This document shows, in pieces, positions 1 to 14,250 of a DNA stretch of 64,000 nucleotides. Under the pieces are notes generated by a model that saw only the letters and a list, made by a program, of their open reading frames with translations, ran no database searches and was not told the DNA's origin. Where the stretch lies: contig OZ037773.1 of the NCBI GenBank assembly GCA_964035545.1, forward strand, positions 7,181,251 to 7,245,250, written 5' to 3'. Made by a program: the position numbers and the translations under genes. This DNA comes from Bugula neritina (Eukaryota > Bryozoa > Gymnolaemata > Cheilostomatida > Bugulidae). The number at the start of each line of letters is the position of its first letter. Positions within the stretch are counted from its first letter, which is position 1.

Positions 1-148
1 ATGGATCTATAGCTAAGAGAAGATCAGTTATTGGATGTACACATACATACTCTGTTTCTTTACAATACATCCACAAACTGATATCACAGCCCTAATTTTT
101 ACTAACAATCAGTACTACTAATAGTAGAGAGAGCTAACAACTGAGTAC

Positions 149-3100
149 CTTAATTCCAATAATGTGAGCCCCGGCCCGGACCAGTTCTGAAGCTAAGTCT
201 ACATAGTACTTCAGGGTGTACTTAGTCTTTGTGGGATCAGCGATATCACCTGTGTACGCGATGGTGGCTTCAACAACTCCCCCTGTGAGTGTAGTGAAGT
301 AGAAACATGCGTGTTATACTTGGTTACCAGCGTACAGTCTGTATAGTAAATACAGAGTACGTATTAAATACAGTGTAAGTATAGTACATACAGTGTAAGT
401 ATCGAATACAGTGCAAGTATTAAATGCAGGTAAGTATAGTACATACAGTTTGTACAGTACATACAGTGTAAGTATAGTACATACAGTGTACGTATTACAT
501 ACAGAGTAAATAGAATATACAGTGTAAGTACAATAAATACAGTGTAAGTATAGTACATACAGTGTAAGTATAGTACATACAGAGTAAATAGAATATACAG
601 TGTAAGTACAATAAATACAGTGTAAGTATAGTACATACAGTGTAAGTATAGTACATACAGAGTATGTATTAAATACAGTGTAAGTATAGAATATACAGTG
701 TAAGTATAGTAAATACAGTGTAAGTATAGTACATACAGTGTACGTATTACATACAGAGTAAATAGAATATACAGTGTAAGTATAGTAAATACAGTGTAAG
801 TATAGTACATATAGTGTAAGTATAGTAAATACAGTGTACGTATTACATACAGAGTAAATAGAATATACAGTGTAAGTATAGTAAATACAGTGTAAGTATA
901 GTAAATACAGTGTAAGTACAGTACATACAGTGTAAGTATAGTAAATACAGTGTAAGTATAGTACATATAGTGTAAGTATTATATACAGTATATGCAGTAC
1001 ATACAATGTAAGTATAGTACATACAGTGTAAGTATAGTACATACAGTGTAAGTAACAACTCACCAGCCTGACCAACAGCCTCTACTCCTAGTAACATGTT
1101 AGGCATATAGTTGAGACTGTCAAATACTCTGAACACATCCATGCCATTTTCCACGGCTAAATCACAGAACCTGCAAATATACAAGTCAGCAAATGACCTA
1201 AAAGATTGTGTCAGCAAAATTAAGTGTCAGTAGAGTGACCTATTAAATAGCGTGAGTCATTAAAGGTCACCTGAAACTTTTTATTCTTAAAATATTTGGG
1301 TTTTACTGATTATCATCAACATAGTGTTTTGTACAGCTTAAGATTTTACAGGGCAACATTTGACTTTAAATGATGCATTTAGATGACATACTAGTTTTCT
1401 CGTAACATAAAATTGACATTTTTGATGCACATATATTGGTGTGAAGCTGTAATCGTATGTTTTCCAAGAAGTACTCGTATAAAGAATTGAGGTTTAAACA
1501 TGTTATCTATATAAGTATTATTCCACATGATATGAGGTGAGTAGAGAGAATATGCAGAGAGAATATGCAGAGAGAATATGCAGAGAGAATATGCAGAGAG
1601 AATATGCAGAGAGAATATGCAGAGAGAATATGCAGAGAGAATATGCAGAGAGAATATGCAGACAGATGAACCTGTGTATAACATTGTCAGGATAGGCAGC
1701 GTATCCGACAGCGTTGGCACCTCTCAGCAGCATCTGAAATGGTATGTTGGGAATCTGCTCTCTCAGAGTTCGTAACCTTTCCCAAGGACATTCGTACAGA
1801 AACCTCATGGCAACGTCAAATGTTGCACCTGCAATTATATAATTATATATATTATACTTGATATATAATATATTATATATCTAATTCATTATATGTTATA
1901 TTTAATGCATCATTATATTATATTTAATATATCATAAACTCATAATATCATAATAAAAATAAAAACCATTAGTAAAATAGAAAACGGAGTAAGTAAACTA
2001 TTACAAACTGGTAGAATAGTAGTTCCAAGTTTCTAAACTTTCTGTCAATTATATATACATAATGTATATCAAAAGCAGATTACAAATAATTAGAATTTGA
2101 AGATAACATTAAATATAAATTTCATAAAATAAGCTAGATCAGATATTAAAATACATCATAGCCTAAATTCATATCAGCTAACATAGGCTAGATAGCTCAC
2201 CGCCCCACATTTCCATAGAAAACAAGTCAGTCATATTATGAGCCACAAACGGAGAAATGTTTTTAAGGTCAATAGTTCTGACTCTCGTGGCTAGAAGGGA
2301 CTGATGTGCGTCTCTGAAAGTTGTGTCAGTTAGCAGTAGTCCTTTCCTAGCATTGACAGCTTTGACGAGGCCTTTAGGACCCTCCCTGAGCAGGAGATCT
2401 TTGAGGCCAGGTGGCGGTGGACCTGAGGTTATACAAAGATTTACAATTTAATAAAAACTATGTAGAACTATAAGTCCACAGACCGTATCTTAGTATAGCC
2501 GTGAACTTGTGATAAACTGGCATCTGAAAAACTTGCATTTAGTAACTAAAAATAGAGACAGGGTGGAAAGGTTGAGATTTACTGGGAATACTAAGCAGGG
2601 GTATGGAGAAATAAAACTATCTTATGACTGCATTATGTAAGGTTGGATGATATCTTTTGTTAGGAGTTGTCATCTCCTACATGGTACATATACACATTTA
2701 TGTCAGCAAAGTTTTAAGTTTTCCAGTGTTATAATAGGCGCTGATGGCAGAAACTTCGTAAGCATCATGTTACATGTTTGTCTCCACGAAGCTTTGTCAT
2801 AAAACATGTTTTATTCTGCTTGTACAGTCTATTGTTTAGCAAGTGAAAACTTACCAAGTGGAGTGGCTGGAATGGACGGAGGTACACTGGTTGGTTTGAG
2901 GTCTGTCACAAGAGGGGTGGCCGGGCCATTCACCAACACATTACCTACATTTATGTATAGGAATATAGGCTAACTTTCTATATAAGTGAATACATGAACC
3001 ACATGTGGCCTATTCTATATCACAGGTCTGCAGTAAATATCGAGATGGTATCGTTATTGTCAGGGTACATGGTAAACGTTCCTAATAAATCAATAACTTT

Positions 3101-6100
3101 CTACAGGAAGTTGAATGTCAAAGCTCAAGTATAGAACAGAAATATCTCTGCCACAACCGTCACAGACTTTCATGTACTGACAAACTATTAGAATAGAATA
3201 CTAATATGATATTACTACATAACTGTGAAAATATTTCAGATAGTTGGGAGTTGTTTCCACTCTTGATAACAGACCCAAAAACATTCCTTTGCAACTTGAC
3301 ATCTAAAACTACCATATTTTTGAAAAAGAATTAAAAAAATAACAACCATTCAATAGTAATAAAGAGTAGGTAACGCACCCAAATAATGGACGAGTTTCTG
3401 TGCTCTGTTACGAGAGGGAACAAACTGAGTAAGCTCGGGGTTACTATCAATAAAGGAAGTGTCAACATAGCCTTTGGAGAACGCCTGGTTGTTCATGACA
3501 TTTAGTAGAAATGGGATGCTGGTCTAAAAGTAGTGACATTAGTTTTTTATAGTATGATATAGCAATACAATGTATCATATAAAAATATAAAATATGATAT
3601 AATGATATATCAAAGTTGGTATAGTAATATAGTGTATAATATAGTGTGTGAAATAGTAATATGTAGTATATAAGATAGTAATCTAGGAATAATATAGTAA
3701 TATATTGAATGATATAATAATATAACATTCGATTTAGCAACATAGTGTGGTATTCAGTATTATAGTGCAAAACATAGTAATATTGTGCGATACAGTAACA
3801 CATAGCATATAAACACATAGCACATAGTAATACATAGCGTATGACATACCTTCACCCCACGAATACGGAACTCCATCAGGGCTCTAATCATCTTGTTAAT
3901 GGCAGCCGGGTGGGAGTCAGCGTGAGCGATGACCTTAGCTAAGAGTGAGTCATAATAGGGAGAGATCTGGGCTCCAGCGTGTGCATTGGCAGCATCAATC
4001 CTAATACCCATTCCCTCTCCACTTCTGAACACCTGTCAAAGAAATATTAATATGTTCACGTTTGGCAGGTTTACATCACAATGTTGTGAATAAAGCTATA
4101 GAGCTCAATGCATGTCTGCCACAATGCTTGAAAGAACTGAAAAAGAGATCTTTGAAATATATTGCATATATGCTATCCATATGACTGAAGTAAAAATATT
4201 TAGCCTTAAGATCTTCACACATATACTCATTCTAGTTGAGTACTGGTCAACACGGCCCCTACTCTCACCTCAATTCTACCAGTGTCAGGATGGAAGGCGT
4301 TAGCAGGATCCTCAGTAGTAACTCTGCACTGTATTGCCGCACCATTGCAGTGGATATTATCCTGTATTAGCCCTAGATCCTTCAGTGTGTGTCCCTCCGC
4401 AATTCTTATCTGACTCTGTACTAAGTCTACACTGTAACAACAGATAGTCAAGGATTTGAGAGCTAATGAGCTTTGCTGAGAAAAAGATTTGCAGTTAAAA
4501 AAAATCAAAATTTTATCAAATCAAAGTATTGTGTGCATCTGGATTCTAAAGCCTGAAATTAATTTCTCATCGAATATGATTTTTTAAATAGCTTCAGTTG
4601 GAGTTATCAGCCCATAAATCTTGTGTTTCAACTTCATAATTATAATATAACTTATTATATAGAGACACGATATCATTGAAGCGCGAGAGATAATATATAG
4701 GTCAGGGATTATATATATGTCAGAGATCATATATAGGTCAGTGATCATATATAGGTCAGGGATTATATATAGGTCAGAGAGAGGTGGTATATAAGTCAGG
4801 TTGAAATGAACATGGATTCCATAACCTTATACTACTAGTACAGCGTGCTGCTGCTTCAAATGCTGTCAGCAGAAAGGCCCTTATAGTTTCTATAACCAGT
4901 ACATGAAATAGGAATCCTGTAATAGCTGATGAACATAAGCTATAATAGTGGGAGATGCAGTAACTGGGAGGATAACTCTCAGCACATGTGAAAGATTATA
5001 AACAGCATTCACTAATACTCCACTCTCTAGTTACAGTTTAATGTAAAACTTATTGATTATGTGGAGAGGTTGAGACTTTATTTACTGACAGCTTACAGCA
5101 CTTCCTGTTTGGTCTCCGGCCACAAGTATTGTATTCCAATAACGATCGTTTGGGATTATAATTTACACTATAGTGTTGTGATTATATATATACAGCAACA
5201 TCTGCTACCCTCTCTTACCATGGAATGCAGGAATCAAGTTTTAATAAACATATTTCACCTAACAAGTCTCAATCGCCTTGGCATTAGTACAATTCGTAAC
5301 TCGTGTAGTATTTAAAGGAAAGAATATACCTTACCCAGTGACCTCTTCACTGACTGTGTGTTCAACTTGCAGTCTAGCATTGACCTCTATGAACCATGGC
5401 CTGTTCTCCTGATCCACTAGAAACTCCACTGTACCAGCATTCTACAATAAGTTTATAGCAGACGTTAAACAGCAGACGAAAAAGAAGACAATTCTACCAA
5501 CAGCATACGTACTGTAGAACCTTGGATAGAGGTCACCAACAGATAAACTGTGAAGCGTTTATTATACTAGTGATGCAGAGTGAGAAAACCACAGCTAGGC
5601 CATAAAGATTTACATATCAATAGCAAGATGCAAGCTACTGCTGGTATGTTAGGAACATTAAGGTCAAGGTAGCAGTCTGCAGTATAAAGGTCACGTTTCT
5701 CAACATAAACAAGTAATTGGCTCAGGAAATCTATACCCTGGAACCTTCCAGCACTTTAGAGAAGCTTCAAAAGTTGAATAGAAAGAGATGAATACAAAAC
5801 ATGCAGGCTGATCGCAACACAAAAAGATCAGAAGATAATTTTTCAATTACAAGAATGAGTCAAGTTGAATAGCTGAAGACTGCATGTAGTTTACAACATG
5901 GCTGACTAGTCAGTCTCTACTTCACAGACGGGTCTACTTTAGAGAGAGGGAACAACTCTCAACGGCTGAGAACTACAACAGCTAATAAAGTGTACACGAG
6001 GAGGCTAGTCCTCGGCCAGCGTTAGTTGTGATGCACATAAAGATAGAAGTTTTGCTATTAGGTATGTATGCTCAGTTATCATAATCAATCTGATAATGCA

Positions 6101-9100
6101 TTTCAAATCAGCCAATCAACTTTCACGAGGCTTTAACTCAGGTGAATGGGAGTTTACCTGGTATCCTACAAACTTTGTCAGTTTGACAGCGTCATCAATA
6201 ATCTTCTGTCTGACAGCGGGGTCGAGAAATGCTGCCGGGGCAATCTCCACTACCTTCTGGTACCTTCTCTGAACAGAGCAGTCTCTTTCATACAGATGGA
6301 CAATGTCGCCAGTGGCATCACCTGTCACAGTTCAACAGAGATTAAACTGGTGAATATGTATGTACAGTCTGTGTGTAAGAGAAGATAACCCCTAGTAAAA
6401 CTGCGGGTTCTATACAACTACACAGTGTGTCACTATATTCTTCAACCAGTAATAGCATCAACACATCTTCAGTAAGTATAGTGTAAAGGTATATACACCT
6501 ATACCAGTGCTGAGCTAAAGAGCATACCAAATAGTATTGTTGCAAATACAGTTGTTATCACTGCAGTGGTAATAACTAATATGATCATAGAGATAGTTGC
6601 TAGAGCATGGAGTCAAAGGATTGCCATTATTTTACACGCCATAAGATTATTCCTTGCATATAGTTGACTATGTAATAGTTTTTAGGATAAATAAAAATGG
6701 AATAGTTACCATTAGCTATGATTGTTGATTTGTGCAATGACAGCAACTCAATCTATTTCATGTATAAACGTACCGAGAATTTGCACTTCTATATGCCGAG
6801 GTTTGACGAGGTACTTCTCAATAAAGAGAGCTCCGTTACCGAAGGAAGACAATGCCTCGGATGTGGCTCTTTCAAACTGCTCTCGTAAATCCTAGGCAGT
6901 AAATATAGAGATCTTATAATATGTACTATACAGTATACACGGTATATACGTAGTGTATATGTACTATACAGTATATACTATACAGTACACACGGTATATA
7001 TGTAGTGTGTATGTACTATACAGTATATATATATAAAATACAATTAACTGAAAACCAACATTTACTATAGAAAACATGAAAGTAATAATAAAGTTAATTT
7101 TTCCTGAACAAGAATTTGTGTAGAAATATTGAATTGTGATTCATTATTGATTTCATAAATACTGATTATTGCTATACTCAATATCTGGAGTGTGTAATAG
7201 GATGAAGTACTGGTAATCCAGTTGTATTTATAGTACAACTGGTATGTTGATTTCACGGAAAACAACATTGCCAGAAATATTTCATAAAAATTGTAGGAAA
7301 GCAAAAAATGTTGCCATAAACAGATAGCATGTAGCAGGATGCCTAAAGGTGGTGTACTAGGATACAGAGATGTGACACAGATCCTGGTGTGAAGTAGGGA
7401 TGTCTGGTATTGAGTTCACACCAGGACACCACACAAACTTCTACTCAATGCTCCATTTACTCACACATTACTAACTTTCACTTCACGCGGATACACTCTT
7501 TATATAAAGCTTTAGTTTAGTAGGTTGAATATTGGAGCTACTAATGCTACAGTCCAGTTGTTTGTAACATGCCATTAGATGCAGCCATTACTAGACAAAT
7601 AATCAATGCTTCACCTACCACTACACAGCATAAAGTAGAGGAAAATAGAAGAATTAAGATCTACTAATCACCAATTATTATCAATTACCATTATATTTAT
7701 ACATAGGACATTAGTTTGCCCTTTATGACTACAATATATAATCTGTTTTATACTGTTTCTCTAACAACAGCTGCCGCTAATACTAAAACTATTACTACTG
7801 CTGCCTAAGAACATTACTACTGCTGCCGATACTGTGACCATTGCTGCCGTTACCTCCTTATTATTCACAATTCTCATCCCTCTGCCTCCTCCCCCATACG
7901 CTGCTTTCAGTATAGCAGGATATCCGTACGTCTCACAAAACTGTAACGCCTCTTCCCATTGGGTGATGGGTCCGTCACTTCCCGGGACCACATCAACACC
8001 TAAAGCAGAAAATAGAGTTGTTATACAGTATAACAGAGCGGTAATAGGGTAGAATAGAGGGGTAATACAATATAATGAGGTGGTAAAAAGGTAAAACATA
8101 GTGGAAAACTTGCAATATTTGTCAAACCTGACAAAGCCTGCAGCTAACATGTATTTCTTGACTATTTTCTTAAATAAACTGAGAGCTAGGTTCATCACAA
8201 AGAATATTTTTACCAGTCAACTCAATGTAAATTGCACCAGACAGAAATACAGACACATCAGCATATTATACAGTGAACATGCACTTTACTATTAACCTTC
8301 AGTTGAAGGATATAATTTACTATCCAGGGGTAACCACAGGCATGCCTGAGACAGACAGAGTTGGAGTAATACAGCATATAATACTCTGTATACCTTTCCT
8401 ATAGGTGCTAGAGTTGGTATTACTAAGTAACACAGCATATATCACTCTGTATATCACATCAATAGGTGCTAGAGTTGGTATTACTAAGTAACACAGCATA
8501 TATTACTTTGTATATCACTTCTACAGGTGCTAGAGTTAGTATTACTCAGTTACACAGCATATAATACTCTGTATATCTATTCTATAGGTGCTAGAGTTAG
8601 TATTACTAAGTAACACAGCATATAATGTTCTGTGTATATTTTTTCTATAGGTGCTAGAGTTGCATTGAGTGTTGCACTGTATCTATTAGTAGTAACACTT
8701 ACTGAATACATCCCCTGCACCATGCAATGTACAGACATTAGTGTCACATGAAGCTTATTGTTGTTGTTATTGTGTCTCTATTCAAAACATCTACTTATAA
8801 CTTCAAGTAAATGGAGTATTATCTATTCCTAGTGTTTTGAGGAGATCTATATACATAGTACTCAAATTATATACATAGTACTTAGTAGGGCAGCTGTTCC
8901 ACAGGCTTATTTTCTCACACAGCCCTGTTCGGACACAGTCATTGGTCAACAAAATAACTCTAAACATAGTGAAGTTGCACACCCTTACTAACAGCAGAGG
9001 CTGCCAAATCAACTGAAGAATTAGATGAAATAACATAAAATGTTATATTCCAAGTAACTTTAGACTACTGTAACCATTGCAGAGTTAAGGTAGACTAATT

Positions 9101-11318
9101 TAACAGTAGTTAGGATGTCAGTCACCAGCTTAAATGCAGTCAACGTTCATTGACACTAAGTACTGTGTTGAACCTTCACCTGCACGCACTGGCATCGTGT
9201 GTAGTAGCCTACTGACACGTGACCGAGTTGCGACTATGTCTGGTAATTATTTACATTAAGATAAGGCATGCAGGTAGAAGCCACAGACGACCGACCGTAG
9301 GGGTGCAGACGACTGTTGTGGTGCAGACGACAGAGGCAGATGGTATTAGTATAAACACTGTCAACAGTGTATGCCTGGATATTGAGGGGAAAGCATGAAA
9401 TGACTGCACTATGTTCAGATATCTACCAGTGCATGATTTAATATAAGAATTAGAGACTGGTAACACAAGTTTGAAGATAGGAGAGATTTATGGGACTAGA
9501 GGTGTGACTATAACAACTCAGTGATTAATAAACGTCTAATAGAAGAAGGTAAAAATCACTGTGACTGACAGTGAGTCACTGTGACTGGGAGTGAGTCACT
9601 GTGACTGGTAGTGAGTCACTGTGACTAACAGTGAGTCACTGTGACTGGCAGTGATGACTGACAGTGACCAGTGAGTCACAGTGATTAGACTATAACTCAT
9701 TTTATAGCAAGCTAATTCAGCTAGTTCCTAAGTCAGAGCACAAATAACTAACATGTTAGATGAATGAACAAGCATGAACAACACCAACAAACACACTCAC
9801 GTACCGGCAGCAATAGCAGCTTCTCGGGCTAAAACCTTGTCTCCCATCCGCCGGACGGTCTCAGGTTTTGGGCCAATGAATTTTATGCCAGCATCGATGA
9901 CGGCTTGCGAAAACTCAGCATTCTCTGAGAGAAATCCATAGCCAGGGTGGATGGCATCAACATCGTACTCCTAACACGCAGATAACAATGTAGTTCTTAG
10001 GCTAAACTCCGCAACAATCCCAACATAGTTGTAAAATTGTAGATAAAAATCACTAATAGCCGAGAGAAATATGCTAAAGTTAGTTTTGTTTTGGTTAGCA
10101 AAATCTATTGCTGCAAATTGTCATTGTAACCCCCTCCCTCCTTCCCTCCCTCCCGCACACAAATGTGATGGCAATACGACAGCCATGATGGATTATGATG
10201 GAACCTGCATGATTTACTGTATACTGATGTAAGCTGTTAGCAGTATAATAGTGACATAATAAGTATTACATATCTCAGCTTATGCATGTGTGAGATAGTC
10301 TCTTAAAGTGGTCTACTCTACAGGTAAGGTCTGTATTTTGTGAATACAGAGATATGTGCAGACATGTCTGGAATATCACCAACTCCTGACCCATCAAATA
10401 GAGAGAGTTATCTCACTAGTGTTTAAGTATGTAGTGTTTTAATGAATAGAAAATACAACCATAGAACTACGTTAACACTACACATTTATAGTGTGTCAGC
10501 GTACCTTAGCTACATTAACAATTTCAGGAATATTCAGATATGCTGCAACTGGGGCCAATCCTTTTCCTATCAAATAAGATTCATCGGCCTTTAGCCTGTG
10601 AGTTGACTGTTTGTCTTCGTTAGAATAAACAGCAACAGTCCTTATCCCCATCTCCGTGGCACCTCGAAACACACGGATGGCAATTTCACCTGCAGTTGAG
10701 AGAGAGAGAGACTTATCATAAAGGGCGTCCATAAACATTTATATTGCATTGGCAATAAAACATGTGATATATCGCAGAGTCAATCAAAGTGAATAACATT
10801 TAGTGCAACATATTAAAAGGAATTTGCACTTTGGCATGTTGCTAAACTTTTGCAACTCAATGTTCAAATTTTCGAAATACAAAATGCAAAATAATTTTAA
10901 GCTCCTTTTTATATAAAAATAAGAATTTAAGCAATTTGAGAATACATTTGGATAGGCCTCTCTTGCTTACCTTTGAGTAAAAACTACTCAATAGCAGCAT
11001 TTGACAGCATCATTTAATATAAAACAATATTTGATACTAAAGAGCAAAATGTAATATCCATGTTTATACAGCTACAAATTTATAGAGATATCATATATTA
11101 GAATATATTTTATTTACAACATATTAACATTTTCAAGAAACATTTATTATCATCTAGAAGAAATTACCTCTGTTAGCCACCAGGAGTTTCTTGATAGGCT
11201 CGGCCTCGGAATGTTTTGGTTTGATTTCATGATAAGTACGGGACGTGCCAGTGACAGGCCGTCTGTATAGAGAGTTGATCGAGCTTTTCAGGCTAGTCTT
11301 AAAGCTGACCAGCCGCAT
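149..11318 (-). CDS. PC: Pyruvate carboxylase, mitochondrial (3' part beyond left edge)
   Basis: Biotin-dependent enzyme that carboxylates pyruvate to oxaloacetate in the mitochondrial matrix (anaplerosis, gluconeogenesis). Coding exons, 5' to 3' on the minus strand: 11318-11168, 10689-10505, 9970-9805, 7999-7854, 6891-6774, 6321-6158, 5441-5335, 4431-4269, 4032-3850, 3523-3379, 2944-2855, 2422-2201, 1828-1672, 1170-1064, 282-149. They join in phase to 2238 nt (746 codons). Residues 1-40 are a basic, Ser/Thr-rich presequence (starts [13 protein letters not shown]), as expected for mitochondrial import. The biotin-carboxylase domain follows ([62 protein letters not shown]). The carboxyltransferase domain has [34 protein letters not shown] and [13 protein letters not shown]. 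The last codon in the window is a Lys (GIK) matching the carbamylated metal-ligand Lys of the family. The rest of the carboxyltransferase and the biotinyl domain lie off the window. Start choice: the first ATG, 7 nt after a 3' splice site, so a 5' UTR intron is implied. Confidence 0.97.
325..1055. repeat. 20-bp minisatellite, about 36 copies
   Basis: Unit close to GTAAGTATAGTACATACAGT, with substitutions and some short units. It fills most of the PC intron between the exons ending at 1064 and starting at 282. Long stop-free frames across it are an artefact of the repeat. Confidence 0.95.
1543..1662. repeat. 13-bp minisatellite, 9 copies
   Basis: Perfect unit AGAGAGAATATGC. It starts about 10 bp inside the PC intron, right after the donor of exon 1828-1672. 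Confidence 0.95.
4691..4800. repeat. About 20-bp minisatellite in a PC intron
   Basis: Five copies of a unit close to TATATAGGTCAGGGATTA. Confidence 0.85.
6905..7032. repeat. Imperfect TATGTACTATACAGTATA repeats in a PC intron
   Basis: Three units of about 40-45 bp, each containing ATGTACTATACAGTATA and a TACGTAGTGTATATG-type segment. Confidence 0.75.
8371..8655. repeat. About 60-bp minisatellite in a PC intron
   Basis: Four to five units containing TATAGGTGCTAGAGTTAGTA, TTACTAAGTAACACAGCATA and an ACTCTGTATA segment. Confidence 0.9.
9559..9690. repeat. 20-bp minisatellite in a PC intron
   Basis: About six copies of GTGACTGACAGTGAGTCACT, a unit with internal dyad symmetry (AGTGAGTCACT). 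Confidence 0.9.
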
Positions 11319-13242
11319 CTTTTATCTGTAGAAATGTCAAAGGTGTTGAGTGTCTAGTATTACAGCATGTTGTCACTGCAACTATGTAACACTGTGTGAC
11401 TGTGTTTCAACTGTGACAAAGTAGTGCGACAAATATGCAGTGAATCCTTATAAAAATTTGCAGACCACAAACAAATTGGCAAACATATGACAATTCTTCT
11501 CAGTGTCATTGTTTATCAGAGTGGGAAAGCTTGTTCACAATTTTTAGACATCAACTCATGTATTTTTGCAAAAAAATTGAAATATTGCAAGTCAGAGATC
11601 GTCATTGGTTAGAGAAGTAGGCACCCTAGCAAAAACATGTACTACTGCTACAATATAGAAATAAAAATAACTAATAGCAACATTGTTAGTAGCCCAAATC
11701 CTAAGGTTTTCATGGCCAAATGTTGACATCTACCATCACAGCTTTACATTTTTAAATTGAATACCCTAGTCAATGGTACTGTGTAAAGTTAATAGGTGCA
11801 ACAATATATTTTTGAAACTTTGTAAAAGAAATTTAACATAGACTCAATAAAAGTATCACTATTACTAAAATAAAAATTATATAATATAAACAAATTGAGA
11901 AAATCCACTTTTAAATGATTGAAGTGTTTCTTTCCAGTATACTTGGCTACAACTATAAGTATACTTGAGTTATATTTTCAGTTATAGCAAAAACTAAGCG
12001 TAGTGGTTACTGGGTTGGACAGTCACAGTGGGTGTGACTAGTAGTAATAGTACTAGCATGTCACTATCAAAATCCCAACAGTATACAAATCACGATCAGA
12101 ACACCTGATCAGGGTCATTGCAATTATCACTATGACTATGATAATGACTTCCTTAGGCTAATGCTAAGTCATATTTTACTCATACCCATAGCATTGATAA
12201 AGTTTAATACTGTAACTACGAGTATAACTGTGATTACTGTCATTACAGTTACACATTTCACATTTGATTACAGCCTCAGTCTGAGAGTGAGAATCTGATT
12301 CAGCGAGTAAAATTATTAGATAATAATAATTGTTATACTTAAAATGGTTCGCAATTACTATTAGTATTACCATTAGATGAAGCCTACACTCAGTCTCATA
12401 CTGATAGTGATACTCATACTGATAGTCATAGTGTAGGACTCTAGCCCTAGGAGTAGGAGTGCTAATTTTTAAAACTAAGTACAACAACTAATAACAATAA
12501 CGTAAATAGCATATTGTAATAGTAATACTAATCAAAATATTGCAGTAAAAATAAAAATGAAATAACATAATCATAATGATAATTATGACAGATATTGAGA
12601 TAAGACATAGCCATAACTTAATCATAACGCATAAGCATTAGCTTAGGCTTACTCTAACTCTTAGCCTCCAACTTTAGGCTTAGCTAATGTCATTGCTTAT
12701 AGTTATAACTCAAATAATATTTTGTTTACAGTGAAAAGGTAGTGATTAGTTCAAATCGTGACTGAGTTTACCAAAAACACGATGTTGGGCAGTGTTCCAA
12801 ATTTGTTTGAAAAAGACCTGGACTTTAGACTCTCATTCAAACATTTGGATACTCCAGAGATGTGTGCACACATGCGTGTCAATTAATTTTGATGGTAAGC
12901 TATTTTTATGCTTCGTGACGGTTAGCAGGCCTTCCGACTAATCAAGCAACACAGTATTTAGGCTTTTTATTGCAAACAAAACAATTATTGCCACAACATA
13001 GCTTTTATTGGTCTGTCAATGTTGACAAAACAAGTCGAGCACGTGCGATTACTGCCTGAATCTGCAGTAGTGGACGCTGAAGTTTGCGTGGGGAGGCAAC
13101 TTTTAAGTTACCGGAATCAAAAATTTATAATTCAACAATCGTTAAAAATTATGATTACATTTGATTTTGTAGAAAACTTATTTTCCTTGCAATTTTATTT
13201 ATATTCCTTGGTGCGCTTTTACTCAATTATAAAGTAGCTCAC

Positions 13243-13400
13243 CATAAACCAGCAAGCCTGAGAAAGGGCAACTCCGATTCAGAAAACTGCTGCAGGCACA
13301 TGCAGTAGCATTCTCGGTCTTGCTTGCGGCAGCAACATAACCAGATGTTATACAACACACTGCCATGAGTTGTTGTGACACCCCAAAGGAGCTTGCTGAG
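13243..13400 (-). other. Candidate non-coding first exon of PC
   Basis: PC coding exon 1 begins only 7 nt downstream of an AG, so a 5' UTR exon must exist. The best donor seen upstream is GGTTTATG|GTGAGCTAC on the minus strand at 13242, at the edge of a less AT-rich stretch (13240-13400). The upstream limit is not visible and the assignment is tentative. Confidence 0.3.
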
Positions 13401-14079
13401 CTCTCCGTTATTCAAATCACCTCAGGACCATTTTTCAGAACCACTAAATATTTTACAAGAATTGCTCCTAATCGACTAACACCTTCTTTTAGTTTCTGAT
13501 GTACTGGCAGTTCATAATAATAATGATAATTAAAAATTAGAATGAAATAAACGCTACATTTCATTTTGTAGTTTAATTACAACTTGCAATATAATGATAT
13601 GTACAAGATTAGGGTGAACATATATTCCTGAGAAAACTATTAGATGGTTCCATTTTTATTCATATTAACAGTTTCGTTTCTTAGCTTGACATGGTGTGAA
13701 AACTGAAATTCTTCAGAGATGCGACTTTCATATAAGAGAACCACCAGGAAAGTAAACTGGTGTCATCAACTGACATAGAACAACAAGTATAAAAAACAAT
13801 AGAGATTTCTGTAAGCTTTGTAAAAACAAAAGTTAACCATAAAGATAGATCACATGTAATCAATTACAGCAAGGAAGTCAACATGGCATTACACATAAGT
13901 TCTGTCTAGTCTAATTCTCTGCAAAAAGGCCATGAGCCAAGATTTTCCATTCCAGCCAACAGCACATAAACACAGTTTCATGGTGGCTGTATGAGTTTTG
14001 AAATTTTAACCGCACCGATTCACAAATAAAAGACCAAGAAGCGTTGCTTCCATAAAACACCGAGGTCACAAATTGTTGC

Positions 14080-14215
14080 TGTCACATAATGCTGAGGTTA
14101 CAGATTGCTGTTGTCACATAATGCTGAGGTGACAGATTGTTGTTGTCACATAACACCGAGGTCACAGATTGTTGCTGTCACATAATGCTGAGATCACAGA
14201 TTTTTGCTGTCACAG
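14080..14215. repeat. About 32-bp minisatellite in the JTB 3' UTR
   Basis: Four to five units like CACATAATGCTGAGGTCACA plus GATTGTTGCTGT. The array ends about 35 bp past the JTB stop, so it is probably transcribed in the mature mRNA. Confidence 0.9.
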
Positions 14216-14250
14216 AATGCGAAGGTCTCAAACTCCACATTTAGCTATGG

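Larger units (their letters stand above)
11326..14250. other. Intergenic/5' region between PC and JTB
   Basis: It holds any PC 5' UTR exons and promoter and the JTB 3' UTR. 12130-12760 is a block of cryptically simple sequence made of words such as ACTCATACTGATAGTGATAC. On the minus strand a GTGAGC donor at 13242 (after GGTTTATG) could close a non-coding first PC exon. AATAAA for JTB lies at 13655-13660 on the minus strand. No other gene is seen. Confidence 0.5.

Noticed and set aside
314..1217. Long stop-free Tyr/Leu/Thr-rich frames on the minus strand
   Set aside because: They are translations of the 20-bp minisatellite in a PC intron. The only real coding part is the PC exon at 1170-1064.
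1578..1775. [12 protein letters not shown] repeat peptide on the plus strand
   Set aside because: It is the 13-bp array plus the antisense of a PC exon.
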